This document shows positions 33,638 through 44,297 of a stretch of DNA of 64,000 bases, piece after piece; the stretch's first letter is position 1; each line of letters begins with the position of its first letter. Under the pieces are notes generated by a model, which did no database searches, was not told the origin of the DNA, and saw only the letters and a program-made list of their open reading frames with translations. The stretch spans positions 124,001-188,000 of the forward strand of contig NZ_AAYB01000004.1 of the NCBI RefSeq assembly GCF_000169435.1, written 5' to 3'. The stretch is from Roseobacter sp. CCS2. GTDB taxonomy: Bacteria > Pseudomonadota > Alphaproteobacteria > Rhodobacterales > Rhodobacteraceae. The position numbers and the translations under genes are program-made.

Positions 33638-35092
33638 ATGACTAAGTTTTCTGATTTGAACCTTGCCCCCAAGGTTCTCAAGGCCGTTACTGAAACCGGC
33701 TATGACACCCCGACACCCATTCAGGCGGGCGCAATCGCCCCTGCCCTTGAAGGCCGTGATGTTCTGGGGATTGCCCAGACCGGCACCGGCAAAACCGCCG
33801 CCTTTACGCTACCGATGATCACCCTTTTGGGCCGTGGTCGTGCGCGGGCGCGGATGCCGCGTTCACTGGTGCTGGCCCCGACACGCGAACTGGCCGCCCA
33901 GGTGGCCGAGAATTTCGATGCTTATGCGAAATACACCAAACTGTCGCGCGCCCTGCTGATTGGTGGCACCAGCTTTAAGGATCAGGACAAGATCATCGAC
34001 AAAGGCGTCGATGTGCTGATCGCGACCCCCGGCCGTTTGCTGGACCATCTGGAGCGGGGTAAGCTGATCCTGACGGATGTGAAAATCATGGTGGTGGATG
34101 AGGCTGACCGGATGCTTGATATGGGGTTCATCCCGGATATCGAGGAAATCTTCAAACGCACGCCGTTCACCCGCCAGACACTGTTCTTCAGCGCCACGAT
34201 GGCGCCCGAGATTGAGCGTATCACCAATACATTCCTGTCAAACCCTGCCAAGATCGAAGTGGCCCGTGCGGCCACCACAAACACCAACATCAAGCAAGGT
34301 GTTGTGATGTTCAAAGGCTCTGCCAAGCCCAAAGAACCCTCTGAAAAGCGCGAATTGCTGCGTAAACTGATCGATGCCGAAGGCGAGGCCTGCACAAACG
34401 CGATCATCTTCTGCAACCGCAAGTCGGACGTGGATATCGTGGCCAAGTCATTGAATAAATACGGCTATCAGGCGGCCCCGATCCATGGCGATCTGGATCA
34501 GTCACATCGGACCAAAACACTGGACAAATTCCGCGACAACGAATTGCGCATCCTTGTCGCCTCTGACGTGGCTGCGCGTGGTCTGGATATTCCCGCAGTG
34601 ACCCATGTCTTTAACTTCGACGTGCCCAGCCATGCCGAAGACTATGTGCACCGTATCGGTCGCACGGGTCGCGCAGGCCGATCCGGCACCGCGATCATGA
34701 TTTGCGTACCGCGCGATGAAAAGAACCTCGAAGATGTGGAACGCCTGGTGAAAGAGACGATCCCACGTTTGGACGCGCCGGGTGGCAAAGCAGCCCCCGC
34801 AACTGCTGAGCCTGAGAAGGCTGAAGAAAAACCCAAACGGACCCGCAGCCGTCGCAAAAAAGACGATGCACCAGAGGCGAAAGCGGACGCTCCGAAAGCC
34901 GAAGAAGCCCAGCCCGCCGAGGCAGCCAAGCCAGAGCCGAAAACAGACGAAAAGCCACGCCAAGAGCGGGGCCGCGGTGGACGTGGTCGCGGCAACAACG
35001 AGCGCCGGGACAATGGCCACAAGGTTGTTGGTATGGGCGACGAGCCGCCAGCGTTTATCGCGATGAGCTTTGCGGAGCGAGCGAAGGGGTAG
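33638..35092 (+). CDS. rhlE: DEAD-box RNA helicase, RhlE type
   Basis: This 484-residue ATP-dependent RNA helicase has the Q-motif GYDTPTPIQAGAIAPAL, motif I AQTGTGKTAAF, Ia APTRELAAQV, Ib TPGRLLDHLE, motif II VDEADRML, III FFSATM, and [17 protein letters not shown]. The last 100 residues are low-complexity, rich in Lys, Glu, Ala and Pro, then in Arg/Gly (RQERGRGGRGRGNN), a typical RNA-binding tail. RhlE-type helicases act in ribosome maturation and RNA turnover and are often cold-induced. The start at 33638 follows AGGAC. The RhlE subtype is inferred from overall pattern. Confidence 0.9.
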   Translation: MTKFSDLNLAPKVLKAVTETGYDTPTPIQAGAIAPALEGRDVLGIAQTGTGKTAAFTLPMITLLGRGRARARMPRSLVLAPTRELAAQVAENFDAYAKYTKLSRALLIGGTSFKDQDKIIDKGVDVLIATPGRLLDHLERGKLILTDVKIMVVDEADRMLDMGFIPDIEEIFKRTPFTRQTLFFSATMAPEIERITNTFLSNPAKIEVARAATTNTNIKQGVVMFKGSAKPKEPSEKRELLRKLIDAEGEACTNAIIFCNRKSDVDIVAKSLNKYGYQAAPIHGDLDQSHRTKTLDKFRDNELRILVASDVAARGLDIPAVTHVFNFDVPSHAEDYVHRIGRTGRAGRSGTAIMICVPRDEKNLEDVERLVKETIPRLDAPGGKAAPATAEPEKAEEKPKRTRSRRKKDDAPEAKADAPKAEEAQPAEAAKPEPKTDEKPRQERGRGGRGRGNNERRDNGHKVVGMGDEPPAFIAMSFAERAKG

Positions 35093-35105
35093 CGCCACCC
35101 TTTTT
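35084..35105 (+). terminator. Terminator overlapping the helicase stop codon
   Basis: AAGGGGT and ACCCTTT form the arms, with one bulged G, around AGCGCC, followed by TTTTTG. The stop codon TAG lies at the edge of the loop. A second, longer hairpin follows at 35117-35148. Confidence 0.6.
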
Positions 35106-35116
35106 GTTTTCAATAC

Positions 35117-35148
35117 ACGGGGATTGGCTGCCTGACAGCCGGTCCCGT
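35117..35148. repeat. Second hairpin behind the helicase gene
   Basis: Outer arms ACGGG/CCCGT and inner arms GGCTG/CAGCC enclose CCTGA, with small internal loops. It lies 25 bp beyond the helicase stop. It may back up termination or protect the 3' end. Confidence 0.4.
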
Positions 35149-35197
35149 TCTTCACTTTTTTGATTGCGCAGGACTTGATGGACTGCGGTGGCTATAT

Positions 35198-35497
35198 TTA
35201 GGCCGGACAAGAAATCCGAATAACATTCTCTGACAGCTGTCGCACACCCGCCTGCGTGATCTTTACGCCTTTGCGTTCGTCAATGATGCGATACCCTTGG
35301 GGGCACAGCCGGCTCGCAAAGTTATCCCGTTGCGGAACATAGGATTTCGCCCCTACAGGATCGGCATAGTTGGTGACGCTGAATTCATAGACGTTATTGC
35401 CGCCCTGAGTGCCCACAAGATGGGTGGAGCCGTCGGTCATCATGCAGCCCGACAGCGTCAGTGCTGCAAAAACGAATGGTGCGGATTTACAGATCAT
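35198..35497 (-). CDS. Small lipoprotein of unknown function
   Basis: This is a protein of about 99 residues with lipobox LSGC after FVFAALT. Two further Cys lie in the mature part (SRLCPQG and RISCPA at the C-terminus). It also shows YEFSVTNYADPVGAKSYVP. It is probably an outer-membrane-anchored periplasmic protein. The ATG at 35497 is preferred over one two codons upstream because AGGTG lies seven bases before it. It follows rnj on the same strand after 127 bp without visible terminator. Confidence 0.72.
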   Translation of the reverse strand: MICKSAPFVFAALTLSGCMMTDGSTHLVGTQGGNNVYEFSVTNYADPVGAKSYVPQRDNFASRLCPQGYRIIDERKGVKITQAGVRQLSENVIRISCPA

Positions 35498-35624
35498 CTT
35501 CATTCACCTCAGTCATATGCTTATCTGAGATGATGATAGGCAAAGCATATCGGCAAAACTGTGACGATAGGGTGTTTGTTTTTACCGGCTCAAACCGGGT
35601 GCATCGGCAAAGGCGTTCCTTGGC

Positions 35625-37289
35625 TCACCCCAACCGCGATACAATCACTGTCACCTCTGGCTTCTTCCCGATCTCACCCTGCGCGCTGCGTCGTGCGATC
35701 GACTTAAGCTCTTTTTCAAGCTTCACATCGTCGCGCAATGTCTTTGCATTGGCGCGATTCACAAATTGGCTCAGGTCTTCTTCGACCACTTCGACCAAGG
35801 CTGCATTGTTGCGCCCAGTCTCGGCCAGCCCGCTGGCTTCGACCCAAGGATCACCCAGCGGTTCATCGTTTTCATCGATGATCAGCGTCACGATCAGATG
35901 CCCGTTCAGCGCCATGCGAATACGGTCGCGCACCACGCCATCCAAGGCGCCAATCTGGACCGAACCGTCCAAATAAGTGCGCCCGGTTTCGATATATTCG
36001 GCCACCGTCGGCTGATTGCCCGACAGGTCAATCATCATGCCATTCACGGCAACGATCCCGGACAGTCCAGCGGATTTGCCCACCTTTACATGCTCGCGCA
36101 GATGCCGGTGTTCGCCGTGCATGGGGATCAGGGTTTGCGGTTTGGTGATCTGATGCAGACGCTCTAGATCTGGCCGGTTGGCGTGACCTGATACATGGTA
36201 TTTGCCGCCTGCGTCGTCGATCACGTCCACGCCCAGTTCGGACAATTGGTTCATGATCCGGATCACGCCCCGTTCATTGCCGGGAATGGTTTTGGATGAA
36301 AACAGGAACGTATCCCCGTCCTTCAGCTTGATCCCCATATAGTTGCCCTGCGCCAGTTGGGCGCTGGCCGCGCGCCGTTCGCCTTGGCTGCCCGTGACCA
36401 GCAACATTACGTTTTCACGCGGCATTTGCAGCGCATCTTCGGGGGACACGACAGATGGAAATCCTTTGAGGATACCCACCTCAGTGGCCGCTTCGACCAT
36501 GCGCCGCATGGCACGGCCCAGCAGCACGACCGACCGGTCGGCCTTTTGTGCGGCAATCGCCAGTGTTTTCAAACGCGCGATGTTAGAGGCGAATGTGGTC
36601 GCCACGACCATGCCTTGCGCCTCTTTCATCATGTCGGTGATCGCGTCGCCGATAGTCGCCTCGGATCGTCCCGGTTCGCGCGAGAACACATTCGTGCTGT
36701 CGCAGATCAGCGCCTTGACGCCATCCTTGGACACCTCTTCCCAAAGTGCTTCGTTCCAGGGGTCGCCCACGACGGGGGTTTCGTCGATTTTGAAGTCACC
36801 AGAGTGCAGCACGCGGCCCTCAGGTGTATCAATCAGCAGGCCCGCGCTTTCGGGGATTGAGTGGCTGATGGGCAGGTAAGACACCGTCAAAGGGCCACAT
36901 TTGATCATCTCGGGATAAACACCGACGACTTTGACCACGCTTTCGGGATGTCCGTGTTCGTCCAACTTGCGCCGCGCGATGTTGGCCGTAAAAGGCCGGG
37001 CATAGACCGGTGCACCCAGTTGTTCCCAATAGTGGCCGATGGCGCCAACATGGTCTTCGTGGGCATGGGTGATAAAAATACCTTCAATCTGTGCCTTGCG
37101 CGCGCGCAGCCAGGCGATATCGGGCAGGATCAGATCGACCCCCGGTGTGCCGTCCATATCGGGGAAGGTCACGCCCAGATCGACCACGATCAGCCGCTCT
37201 TTGCCCGGTTCACCATAGCCGTAGACATAGGCGTTCATGCCGATTTCACCGGCACCTCCAAGAGGCAGATAGATTAGGCGGTCGCTCAT
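35625..37289 (-). CDS. rnj: Ribonuclease J
   Basis: This 554-residue metallo-beta-lactamase/beta-CASP nuclease processes and degrades RNA from 5' ends and also endonucleolytically. Zinc motif FITHAHEDHVGAIGHYW carries the HxHxDH signature. Other ligands are in YLPISHSIPES and LHSGDFKID. The beta-CASP region follows (CDSTNVFSREPGRSE and GSQGERRAASAQLA), with HVSGHANRPDL, then a C-terminal domain. RNase J is the usual form in alphaproteobacteria, alongside RNase E. The start overlaps the coaX stop by 4 bp, so it is translated with coaX and birA behind the nuo genes. Confidence 0.95.
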   Translation of the reverse strand: MSDRLIYLPLGGAGEIGMNAYVYGYGEPGKERLIVVDLGVTFPDMDGTPGVDLILPDIAWLRARKAQIEGIFITHAHEDHVGAIGHYWEQLGAPVYARPFTANIARRKLDEHGHPESVVKVVGVYPEMIKCGPLTVSYLPISHSIPESAGLLIDTPEGRVLHSGDFKIDETPVVGDPWNEALWEEVSKDGVKALICDSTNVFSREPGRSEATIGDAITDMMKEAQGMVVATTFASNIARLKTLAIAAQKADRSVVLLGRAMRRMVEAATEVGILKGFPSVVSPEDALQMPRENVMLLVTGSQGERRAASAQLAQGNYMGIKLKDGDTFLFSSKTIPGNERGVIRIMNQLSELGVDVIDDAGGKYHVSGHANRPDLERLHQITKPQTLIPMHGEHRHLREHVKVGKSAGLSGIVAVNGMMIDLSGNQPTVAEYIETGRTYLDGSVQIGALDGVVRDRIRMALNGHLIVTLIIDENDEPLGDPWVEASGLAETGRNNAALVEVVEEDLSQFVNRANAKTLRDDVKLEKELKSIARRSAQGEIGKKPEVTVIVSRLG

Positions 37290-38059
37290 GCGGTGTCCTT
37301 GTTATATTGGTGGATGACGGTCAGGCCGTGCATCGTCAGATCATCTTCAAAAGCATCAAACAGCGGTTCAGACTGTTGGAACAACGGGGCCAGACCGCCG
37401 GTGGATATCACCTGCATTGGCACGCCACGTTCGGCCTTGATCCGCGCGCATATCTCACGCACGAGGCCGATGTAACCCCAAAAGACACCGGACTGCATGC
37501 AGGCGACCGTATTGGTGCCGATCACGGCTTGTGGTTTGGTGATATCAACGTGCGGCAGGGCCGCAGCGGCGCTATGCAAGGCCTCTAGCGACAGGTTCAC
37601 GCCGGGGGCAATGACACCGCCCACATAGGCGCCGTCTTCGGCCACCACATCAAAGGTGGTGGCTGTGCCGAAATCGACAACGATCAGGTTACCGCCAAAA
37701 CGGTCATAAGCCCCTGCGGTGTTTACCAACCGGTCCGGGCCCACTTGCGTGCCTGTATCAACACGCGGCTCTGCTGGCAGACGGCAATCGGATTTACCCA
37801 CGACCATGGGGCGGCAGTTGTAATACCGATCCGCCAAAACGCGCAGGTTAAAGACGACGCGCGGCACGGTTGAGCTGACGATCACTTCGTCGATGGCTAC
37901 GTCCATGTTTTCCAACCGTATCAGCGTGGACAGCCAGACATAATACTGATCAGCCGTGCGCTGCCATTCGGTGCTGGTGCGCCATGTGGCAATAAAGTCT
38001 TTGCCGTCCCAAATGGAAAACACGGTGTTGGTGTTGCCGCAGTCGATGGCAAGAAGCAT
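37286..38059 (-). CDS. coaX: Type III pantothenate kinase
   Basis: This 257-residue enzyme of coenzyme A synthesis phosphorylates pantothenate without feedback inhibition by CoA. The phosphate-binding motif MLLAIDCGNTNTVFSIWDG opens the protein, the pantothenate region is GPDRLVNTAGAYDRFGG, and the second ASKHA motif is NLIVVDFGTATTFDVV with GGVIAPGVNLSLEAL. All motifs of the CoaX (not CoaA) type are present. It lies 18 bp after birA and overlaps rnj by 4 bp. Confidence 0.95.
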   Translation of the reverse strand: MLLAIDCGNTNTVFSIWDGKDFIATWRTSTEWQRTADQYYVWLSTLIRLENMDVAIDEVIVSSTVPRVVFNLRVLADRYYNCRPMVVGKSDCRLPAEPRVDTGTQVGPDRLVNTAGAYDRFGGNLIVVDFGTATTFDVVAEDGAYVGGVIAPGVNLSLEALHSAAAALPHVDITKPQAVIGTNTVACMQSGVFWGYIGLVREICARIKAERGVPMQVISTGGLAPLFQQSEPLFDAFEDDLTMHGLTVIHQYNKDTA

Positions 38060-38077
38060 AGGGTCGCCTCCTTCGTT

Positions 38078-38839
38078 CTAGAAAAACACATCCGCGGCCG
38101 GGATCGCCCGGGGGCCGGTGCCCGTGATCAGCACAAGGTTGCCGTCGTGGTCTATACTATCGAAGATGCCCGTGATTTCTTCGCGGGTTGTGCGCGCTGT
38201 AATGACCTCGCCCAATCGCGCGGCACTCGCCAGCCAATCATCGCGGATCCGGTCAAAGCCAAGGCGCAACAGCTTGGCCTCTTGCGTGGCATAGGCATCA
38301 GCAAGCGTAAACAGGAAATCCTGTGGATCAACCGTACCACCACCGCCATCAGCAAGGCTTGTTGGCGGGAACAGCGTGTCGGTCACACCTTCGGGCGTGT
38401 GTTGTAGGTTCACGCCAATCCCGATCGACAGCCAATCAACAAAGGGGCCCTGCCCGCTGCTTTCCAGCAGGATGCCCGCAACTTTGCCGCCTGACAGCAA
38501 CACATCATTGGGCCACTTCAGCGCCAACTTATCGACATTCACATAAATCGCCAGCGCCTGATAAAGCGCGTTTGCCGCGAGGAATGACCGCTTTGCGGCC
38601 TCTGCCGCTGTCGCCTCGGGTCGGAAAATCAATGTGGCGTTCAGATTACCCTCTGGCACCACCCATTCACGCCCGCGCCGTCCGCGCGCATCTGTCTGGG
38701 TTTTCGCCATGATCCACGTGGGACGTTCAAGGTTCTTTGCCCTTCGCGCAGCCTCGGCCATGGTGCTGTCGACTGTGTCCAGCACGACGCGCGCATAGCC
38801 TTCCGGCCACGGCCCTTGGTCATGGAACTCAGTTGACAA
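38078..38839 (-). CDS. birA: Biotin-[acetyl-CoA-carboxylase] ligase
   Basis: This 253-residue enzyme joins biotin to the carrier lysine of carboxylases. It contains [19 protein letters not shown] (biotinyl-AMP loop), [20 protein letters not shown] and SIGIGVNL. There is no N-terminal helix-turn-helix, so it is the non-repressor type. Candidate start is TTG at 38839, overlapping the nuoN end by 11 bp, because no ATG precedes the conserved VVLDTVDST segment in frame. Upstream codons to 38872 are Arg/Gln-rich shadow of nuoN. Coupling to nuoN puts biotinylation in the same message as complex I. Confidence 0.88.
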   Translation of the reverse strand: MSTEFHDQGPWPEGYARVVLDTVDSTMAEAARRAKNLERPTWIMAKTQTDARGRRGREWVVPEGNLNATLIFRPEATAAEAAKRSFLAANALYQALAIYVNVDKLALKWPNDVLLSGGKVAGILLESSGQGPFVDWLSIGIGVNLQHTPEGVTDTLFPPTSLADGGGGTVDPQDFLFTLADAYATQEAKLLRLGFDRIRDDWLASAARLGEVITARTTREEITGIFDSIDHDGNLVLITGTGPRAIPAADVFF

Positions 38840-40265
38840 GCGTTGCCGCCGCTGCCGCTGCCGCGGGCTCAATCCCGAACAGGTTCACGACACCCAGCAA
38901 CATCACCGCGGCAGACCCCATCAGGAAGGTCCAAAGGACCGGGTTCATCTTGCCGTCCAACTGCTCGCCCTCTTCGCCAAAGTACATGAAGTAGACGATG
39001 CGAATGTAATAGAAGGCCCCGATGACCGATGCGATCACACCGGCAACCGCCAGCCATGCCAGCCCACCATCATAGGCGGCGCGCAGCACGTAGAACTTGC
39101 CGAAAAAGCCAACCATGGGCGGCACACCAGCCAGACTGAAAAGCAGCACCAGCATCGCCAGCGCACGCAGCGGTTGGCGCTTGGAATACATCTTGAGGCT
39201 GTCGATATCGGTCACAGGCCGCCCGTCACGTTCCATCGACAGGATGAAAGCGAAGGTACCGATATTCATCGTCACATAGATGGCCATATAGATCAGCATC
39301 GCCTGTACGCCGAAGGCCGTGCCAGCGGCCAGCCCCATCAGCGCAAACCCCATATGCGCGATGGAGGAATAGGCCATCAGACGCTTGATGTTGCGCTGCC
39401 CGATGGCGGCAATCGCACCGAGAAACATGGAGACGACGGACAGGAACGCCACAATCTGCTGCCAATCCCCGACGATCCCCCCGAATGCGTCATGCACAAC
39501 GCGGGCGAACAGCGCCATGGCCGCGACTTTGGGCGCCGTTGCGAAGAAGGCTGTGACCGGCGTGGGCGAGCCTTCGTAGACGTCCGGCGTCCACATATGA
39601 AATGGCGCGGCAGAGACTTTGAACGCAAAGCCCGCGATCAGGAAGACGAGGCCAAAGAGCAGGCCCAGCGAAGGCTCATTTGCAGTGGCTTCAATAATGC
39701 CTGCGAAGAGGGTCGTGCCTGCAAAGCCGTAGGTCAGCGATGCACCGTAGAGCAGAAGGCCAGACGACAGCGCGCCAAGGACAAAGTATTTCAGGCCCGC
39801 TTCGGTTGATTTCACACTATCGCGGCGCAAGGATGCGACCACATAAAGCGCCAGCGACTGCAATTCGAGGCCCATATAAAGCGCCATCAGATCGCCCGCC
39901 GACACCATGACCATCATACCCACCACGGCCAAGGCCACAAGGATCGGGTATTCAAACCGCAACAACCCGCGTTGCTGCATATAGCTTTCCGACATCAGCA
40001 GGACCGCCGCCGCCGACAGCAGGATCACGATCTTGGCAAAGCGCGCGAACCCGTCATCCACGAACATACCGCCAAAGGCGATGTTCGTGCCCTGCCCGTT
40101 GATCCCGATCCAAACTGCCAGCAACACGAACAGACCCGATGTCGCCCATGTCAACAGCGGCGCCATGCCGTCTTTGGTTGTGTACACGGCCACCATCAAC
40201 GCGCCCATGGCATAGACCGCCAGCACAAGCTCGGGCATCAGGATTTGGATATCAGCGCCAATCAT
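38829..40265 (-). CDS. nuoN: NADH-quinone oxidoreductase subunit N
   Basis: This 478-residue antiporter-like membrane subunit of complex I has about 14 helices and forms one of three proton channels in the membrane arm. Key segments are [20 protein letters not shown], with the conserved Glu in TM5, and [20 protein letters not shown], with the TM7 Lys nearby. [20 protein letters not shown] follows, and [19 protein letters not shown] is also visible. It is the last nuo gene and overlaps birA. Confidence 0.96.
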   Translation of the reverse strand: MIGADIQILMPELVLAVYAMGALMVAVYTTKDGMAPLLTWATSGLFVLLAVWIGINGQGTNIAFGGMFVDDGFARFAKIVILLSAAAVLLMSESYMQQRGLLRFEYPILVALAVVGMMVMVSAGDLMALYMGLELQSLALYVVASLRRDSVKSTEAGLKYFVLGALSSGLLLYGASLTYGFAGTTLFAGIIEATANEPSLGLLFGLVFLIAGFAFKVSAAPFHMWTPDVYEGSPTPVTAFFATAPKVAAMALFARVVHDAFGGIVGDWQQIVAFLSVVSMFLGAIAAIGQRNIKRLMAYSSIAHMGFALMGLAAGTAFGVQAMLIYMAIYVTMNIGTFAFILSMERDGRPVTDIDSLKMYSKRQPLRALAMLVLLFSLAGVPPMVGFFGKFYVLRAAYDGGLAWLAVAGVIASVIGAFYYIRIVYFMYFGEEGEQLDGKMNPVLWTFLMGSAAVMLLGVVNLFGIEPAAAAAAATLVN

Positions 40266-40277
40266 AACGGGCTTTCC

Positions 40278-41819
40278 TTAATTCGAAGCAAACTGCGTGG
40301 CGGCCTCAAAGGTCGCCAGCGCGGTTTCATAGTTGCCGACCAGCGCGTTCACGCTTGGGCCGATAATGTCGAGGACAAGAGCGGGGTAGACGCCCAATAG
40401 CAGGGTCATCGCGACCAGCGGCGCAAAGATTACCCGCTCGCGCGTGCCCATATCTGTGATGGTTTTTAGGCTTTCCTTGATCAGGTCGCCAAACACGACC
40501 CGACGGTAAAGCCACAGGGCGTAAGCCGCTGACAAGATCACACCGGAGGTCGCAAACAGCGCGATCCATGTGTTCACCTGGAAGATGCCCATGAGCACCA
40601 GGAATTCACCGACAAAACCCGATGTCCCCGGCAGACCCACGTTTGCCATCGTGAAGAACATAAAGATCAGCGCATAGGCGGGCATCCGGTTCACCAGACC
40701 GCCGTAAGCGTCGATTTCACGCGTGTGCATTCGGTCGTAGATCACGCCGACACATAAGAACAACGCGCCAGAGATAAAGCCGTGGCTGATCATCTGGAAA
40801 ATCGCACCGTCAATACCTTGTTGGTTCACCGCAAAGATGCCCATCGTCACGTAACCCATGTGGGCGACGGACGAGTAAGCGATCAGTTTTTTCATGTCGT
40901 CTTGGACGAGAGCCACCAGCGACGTGTAAACAATCGCGATAGCCGAGAGGGTTAGGACCAGTGGTCCCATGACTTCGGACCCGACAGGGAACATCGGCAA
41001 ACTGAAGCGCAAGAAACCGTAGCCGCCCATTTTCAACAGGATGGCCGCCAATACCACAGACCCTGCCGTTGGCGCTTGGACGTGCGCGTCGGGCAACCAT
41101 GTGTGGACCGGCCACATCGGCATTTTAACAGCAAAGCTGGCGAAGAACGCCAACCACAACAGCGTTTGCATGCCACCGATGATCTGCACACCAAGGATGC
41201 TGAAGTTTTCAGTCTCGAACGTGAAGGCCATCAATGTCGGGATGTCCGTCGTGCCCGCGGCAGAGAACATCGCGACCATCGCCACCAGCATCAGAACCGA
41301 GCCGAGGAAGGTGTAGAGGAAGAACTTGAAGGATGCATAAATCCGGTTCTTGCCGCCCCAGATGCCGATGATCAGGAACATCGGGATCAAACCAGCCTCA
41401 AAGAACAGGTAGAACAGCACCAGATCAAGGGCGAGGAAGACGCCCAGCATAAGTGTCTCAAGGATCAAAAAGGCGATCATGTATTCTTTGACGCGCGCCT
41501 TCACATCCCAGCAGGACGCGATCACCAGTGGCATCAAGAATGTGGTCAGCATCACGAAGAGAATCGAAATGCCATCAACGCCCATCTTATATTGCAAACC
41601 CAGCAACCATTCACGGGTTTCCACCATTTGGAACCCCGTGTCAGCGGGGTTGAAGTTTGCCAGAATGAACAGCGAACAAATGAACGTCACTGCCGTTGTG
41701 ACCAGCGCCACCCATTTGGCGTTGCGCTGTGCGGCCTCATCATCGCCACGCAGGAACAGCGCCAGAATGACCGCGCCCAACAGGGGCAGGAACGTTGTGA
41801 GTGAAAGCAAGTTACCCAT
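40278..41819 (-). CDS. nuoM: NADH-quinone oxidoreductase subunit M
   Basis: This 513-residue antiporter-like subunit of complex I couples the membrane arm to proton translocation. It contains [20 protein letters not shown], with the TM5 Glu, and [20 protein letters not shown], with the TM7/TM8 charged residues. [20 protein letters not shown] is the broken helix region. The length is normal for the family. It lies 12 bp before nuoN, and its ATG shares one base with the nuoL stop. Confidence 0.96.
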   Translation of the reverse strand: MGNLLSLTTFLPLLGAVILALFLRGDDEAAQRNAKWVALVTTAVTFICSLFILANFNPADTGFQMVETREWLLGLQYKMGVDGISILFVMLTTFLMPLVIASCWDVKARVKEYMIAFLILETLMLGVFLALDLVLFYLFFEAGLIPMFLIIGIWGGKNRIYASFKFFLYTFLGSVLMLVAMVAMFSAAGTTDIPTLMAFTFETENFSILGVQIIGGMQTLLWLAFFASFAVKMPMWPVHTWLPDAHVQAPTAGSVVLAAILLKMGGYGFLRFSLPMFPVGSEVMGPLVLTLSAIAIVYTSLVALVQDDMKKLIAYSSVAHMGYVTMGIFAVNQQGIDGAIFQMISHGFISGALFLCVGVIYDRMHTREIDAYGGLVNRMPAYALIFMFFTMANVGLPGTSGFVGEFLVLMGIFQVNTWIALFATSGVILSAAYALWLYRRVVFGDLIKESLKTITDMGTRERVIFAPLVAMTLLLGVYPALVLDIIGPSVNALVGNYETALATFEAATQFASN

Positions 41820-43933
41820 TAGTTCGCTCCCCCAAACAGCGTCATCCAGGTGAGAAGTACAGCGATCCCAAGGACCATCGCAAAGACATAGCTAAAGATG
41901 TACCCAGACTGCGCACGGCTTGCGAGCCGCGTTAGGAACGGCACGATCCCCATGGCCACACCGTTGATGCCACCGTCGATTGTTTTGGTGTCGCCCTGTT
42001 TCCACAGGATGCGGCCCAAAGCGAACGCGGGGCGGACGAAGATGAAGTTATAAATCTCGTCAAAGTACCATTTGTTCAGCAGGAACTGGTACAGCGGCGC
42101 TTGCTGCGCGGCCAGCTTTGCGGGCCAATCGGGACGGCGGATATACATCTGATAGGCCAGACCAAGGCCCGCGAGCATCGCAAAGAACGGTGCCAGCTTA
42201 ACCCAGACAGGCACCTCATGCGCGTCGTTCAAAACGTGGTTGTCAGGGCTGTTGTGGATGGCCCCTTCGCCCGGTGCGCCGACAAGGTTGTAGTGGGCTT
42301 TGCCGTGACCGCCCTCTTCGCTTGCATGGTCATCATCACCATGGCCGGCTTCTTCGCCATGCTCGGACGCCTCCGCGTATGGCACACCAAAGAATTTGCC
42401 GACCTTGTCGTTGGACCCAAAGAAAGACCCATACCAAACCATGCCAGAGAAGACCGCGCCAATCGCGAGGATATAAAGCGGGAACAGCATCGAATTCGGC
42501 GCTTCATGCGCGTGCTCATGCGTATGCGCATCACCGCGCGGCGTGCCGTAGAAGGTCAGGAACATCAGACGCCAGCTATAGAAGCTGGTCATAAGTGCCG
42601 CCACAACGAGCATCCAGAAGGCGTAGCCGCCAGCGGTGCCTGCATAGGCGCTTTCGATGATCGCGTCCTTCGATACGAACCCGGCAAAGCCAATCGGGAA
42701 GCCGACATAGAGCAGCGGGATACCGACGCCCGTAATCGCCAGCGTACCAATCATCATCATCCAGAACGTCTTGGGGATTTTATGGCGCAAACCACCATAG
42801 TTTCGCATGTCCTGTTCATGGTGCATCGCGTGAATGACTGAGCCCGCCCCAAGGAACAACATCGCCTTGAAGAACGCGTGCGTCAGCAGGTGGAACATCG
42901 CGACCGAATACACACCCAGACCAGCAGCCACGAACATATAGCCCAGCTGCGAACAGGTTGAGTATGCAATAACGCGCTTGATATCGTTCTGCACCAGACC
43001 AACGGTGGCGGCGAAGAACGCGGTTGTCGCACCCAGGAACACGATAAAGGTCGTGGTCGCCTCGGCATATTCCATTAGTGGCGACATGCGGCAGACAAGG
43101 AACACACCGGCGGTCACCATGGTGGCGGCGTGGATCAAGGCCGATACTGGTGTCGGGCCTTCCATCGCGTCGGGCAACCATGTGTGCAGGAACAGTTGCG
43201 CGGATTTCCCCATCGCGCCGATAAACAGCAAGAAGGCGATTAGGTTCAGCGTATTCCAGTCGCGCCACAGGAAAGTGATGGTCGCGTCTTGCAAATCAGG
43301 GATGGCGGCGAAGATGTCATCAAACTTGATGCTGTCGGTGACCATGTAGAGGGCGAAGATACCCAATGCGAAACCAAAGTCACCCACACGGTTGACCACG
43401 AAGGCCTTGATCGCAGCAGCACCGGCAGACGGCTTGCGATAATAGAAACCAATCAGAAGATATGAGGCAACGCCCACACCTTCCCAGCCAAAGAACATCT
43501 GCACAAGGTTGTCGGCTGTGACCAGCATCAACATCGAGAAAGTGAAGAACGACAAGTACGCGAAGAAGCGGGGGCGATAGCTTTCACCCTCTTTAAAGTT
43601 CTCGTCATGGGCCATGTAGCCGAATGAATACAGGTGGACGAGGGCCGAAACCGTGTTGATTACGATCAGCATGATCGCAGTCAGACGGTCCATCTTGATG
43701 GCCCAGTCGGTGGACAGCGTGCCGCTTTCGATCCAGCGCAGGATGTTGACGGTGTAAGCGCCGTTCGGATGCGCGGAGGGATCAAACGTCAGGAACACAA
43801 CCCAAGACAGGATCGCCGCCAGGAAAAGCAGACTTGTCGCGGTCCACTGCGCGGCGGTTTCACCGATCAGTTTCCAGCCAAATCCACACAGGATGGCGCC
43901 AACCAGCGGGGCAAAGAGGATAATGGTTTCCAT
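41819..43933 (-). CDS. nuoL: NADH-quinone oxidoreductase subunit L, with His-rich loop
   Basis: This 704-residue distal antiporter-like subunit of complex I has the long lateral helix at its C-terminus. Motifs are [19 protein letters not shown], with the TM5 Glu, [20 protein letters not shown] and [19 protein letters not shown]. Between later helices it carries two His-rich acidic stretches, HTHEHAHE near residue 468 and a longer one at about 518-550 holding five His and many Glu/Asp. These are probably solvent-exposed loops and could bind metal ions. Family members usually have 610-700 residues, so it is at the long end. Confidence 0.96.
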   Translation of the reverse strand: METIILFAPLVGAILCGFGWKLIGETAAQWTATSLLFLAAILSWVVFLTFDPSAHPNGAYTVNILRWIESGTLSTDWAIKMDRLTAIMLIVINTVSALVHLYSFGYMAHDENFKEGESYRPRFFAYLSFFTFSMLMLVTADNLVQMFFGWEGVGVASYLLIGFYYRKPSAGAAAIKAFVVNRVGDFGFALGIFALYMVTDSIKFDDIFAAIPDLQDATITFLWRDWNTLNLIAFLLFIGAMGKSAQLFLHTWLPDAMEGPTPVSALIHAATMVTAGVFLVCRMSPLMEYAEATTTFIVFLGATTAFFAATVGLVQNDIKRVIAYSTCSQLGYMFVAAGLGVYSVAMFHLLTHAFFKAMLFLGAGSVIHAMHHEQDMRNYGGLRHKIPKTFWMMMIGTLAITGVGIPLLYVGFPIGFAGFVSKDAIIESAYAGTAGGYAFWMLVVAALMTSFYSWRLMFLTFYGTPRGDAHTHEHAHEAPNSMLFPLYILAIGAVFSGMVWYGSFFGSNDKVGKFFGVPYAEASEHGEEAGHGDDDHASEEGGHGKAHYNLVGAPGEGAIHNSPDNHVLNDAHEVPVWVKLAPFFAMLAGLGLAYQMYIRRPDWPAKLAAQQAPLYQFLLNKWYFDEIYNFIFVRPAFALGRILWKQGDTKTIDGGINGVAMGIVPFLTRLASRAQSGYIFSYVFAMVLGIAVLLTWMTLFGGAN

Positions 43934-43937
43934 CAGA

Positions 43938-44243
43938 TCAGCCCTTCATCACGTTGACGTCTTCAACGTCGATGGTCCCGCGGTTGCGGAAGAAACACAC
44001 AAGGATCGCAAGGCCAATCGCGGCCTCGGCAGCGGCGACGGTCAGCACAAACAGGGTAAAGACCTGGCCCACCAAATCGCCCAAGTAGCTGGAGAAGGCC
44101 ACCAGGTTGATGTTCACCGCCAGCAGCATCAATTCGATGCTCATCAGCAGGATGATCACGTTCTTACGGTTCAGGAATAATCCGAAGATCCCGATGACAA
44201 ACAGGGCCGCGGCCACCGTGAGATAATGTTCCAGTCCGATCAT
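43938..44243 (-). CDS. nuoK: NADH-quinone oxidoreductase subunit K
   Basis: This 101-residue, three-helix membrane subunit of complex I carries the two conserved glutamates of the half-channel: [17 protein letters not shown] in TM2 and [18 protein letters not shown] in TM3. The [10 protein letters not shown] loop is typical. It lies 4 bp before nuoL. Upstream, 54 bp separate it from an unrelated exported-protein gene that sits between nuoJ and nuoK. Confidence 0.96.
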   Translation of the reverse strand: MIGLEHYLTVAAALFVIGIFGLFLNRKNVIILLMSIELMLLAVNINLVAFSSYLGDLVGQVFTLFVLTVAAAEAAIGLAILVCFFRNRGTIDVEDVNVMKG

Positions 44244-44297
44244 ACGTATCTTCCTTTTGAGGCGTTTCGCCCCGGTCTTCTTGTCTGTCGCAGCGGG

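Noticed and set aside
41076-41804. Plus-strand frame of 242 codons opposite nuoM
   Set aside because: Extremely rich in Gln, His, Arg and Glu, as expected for the complement of membrane-helix codons; not a gene.
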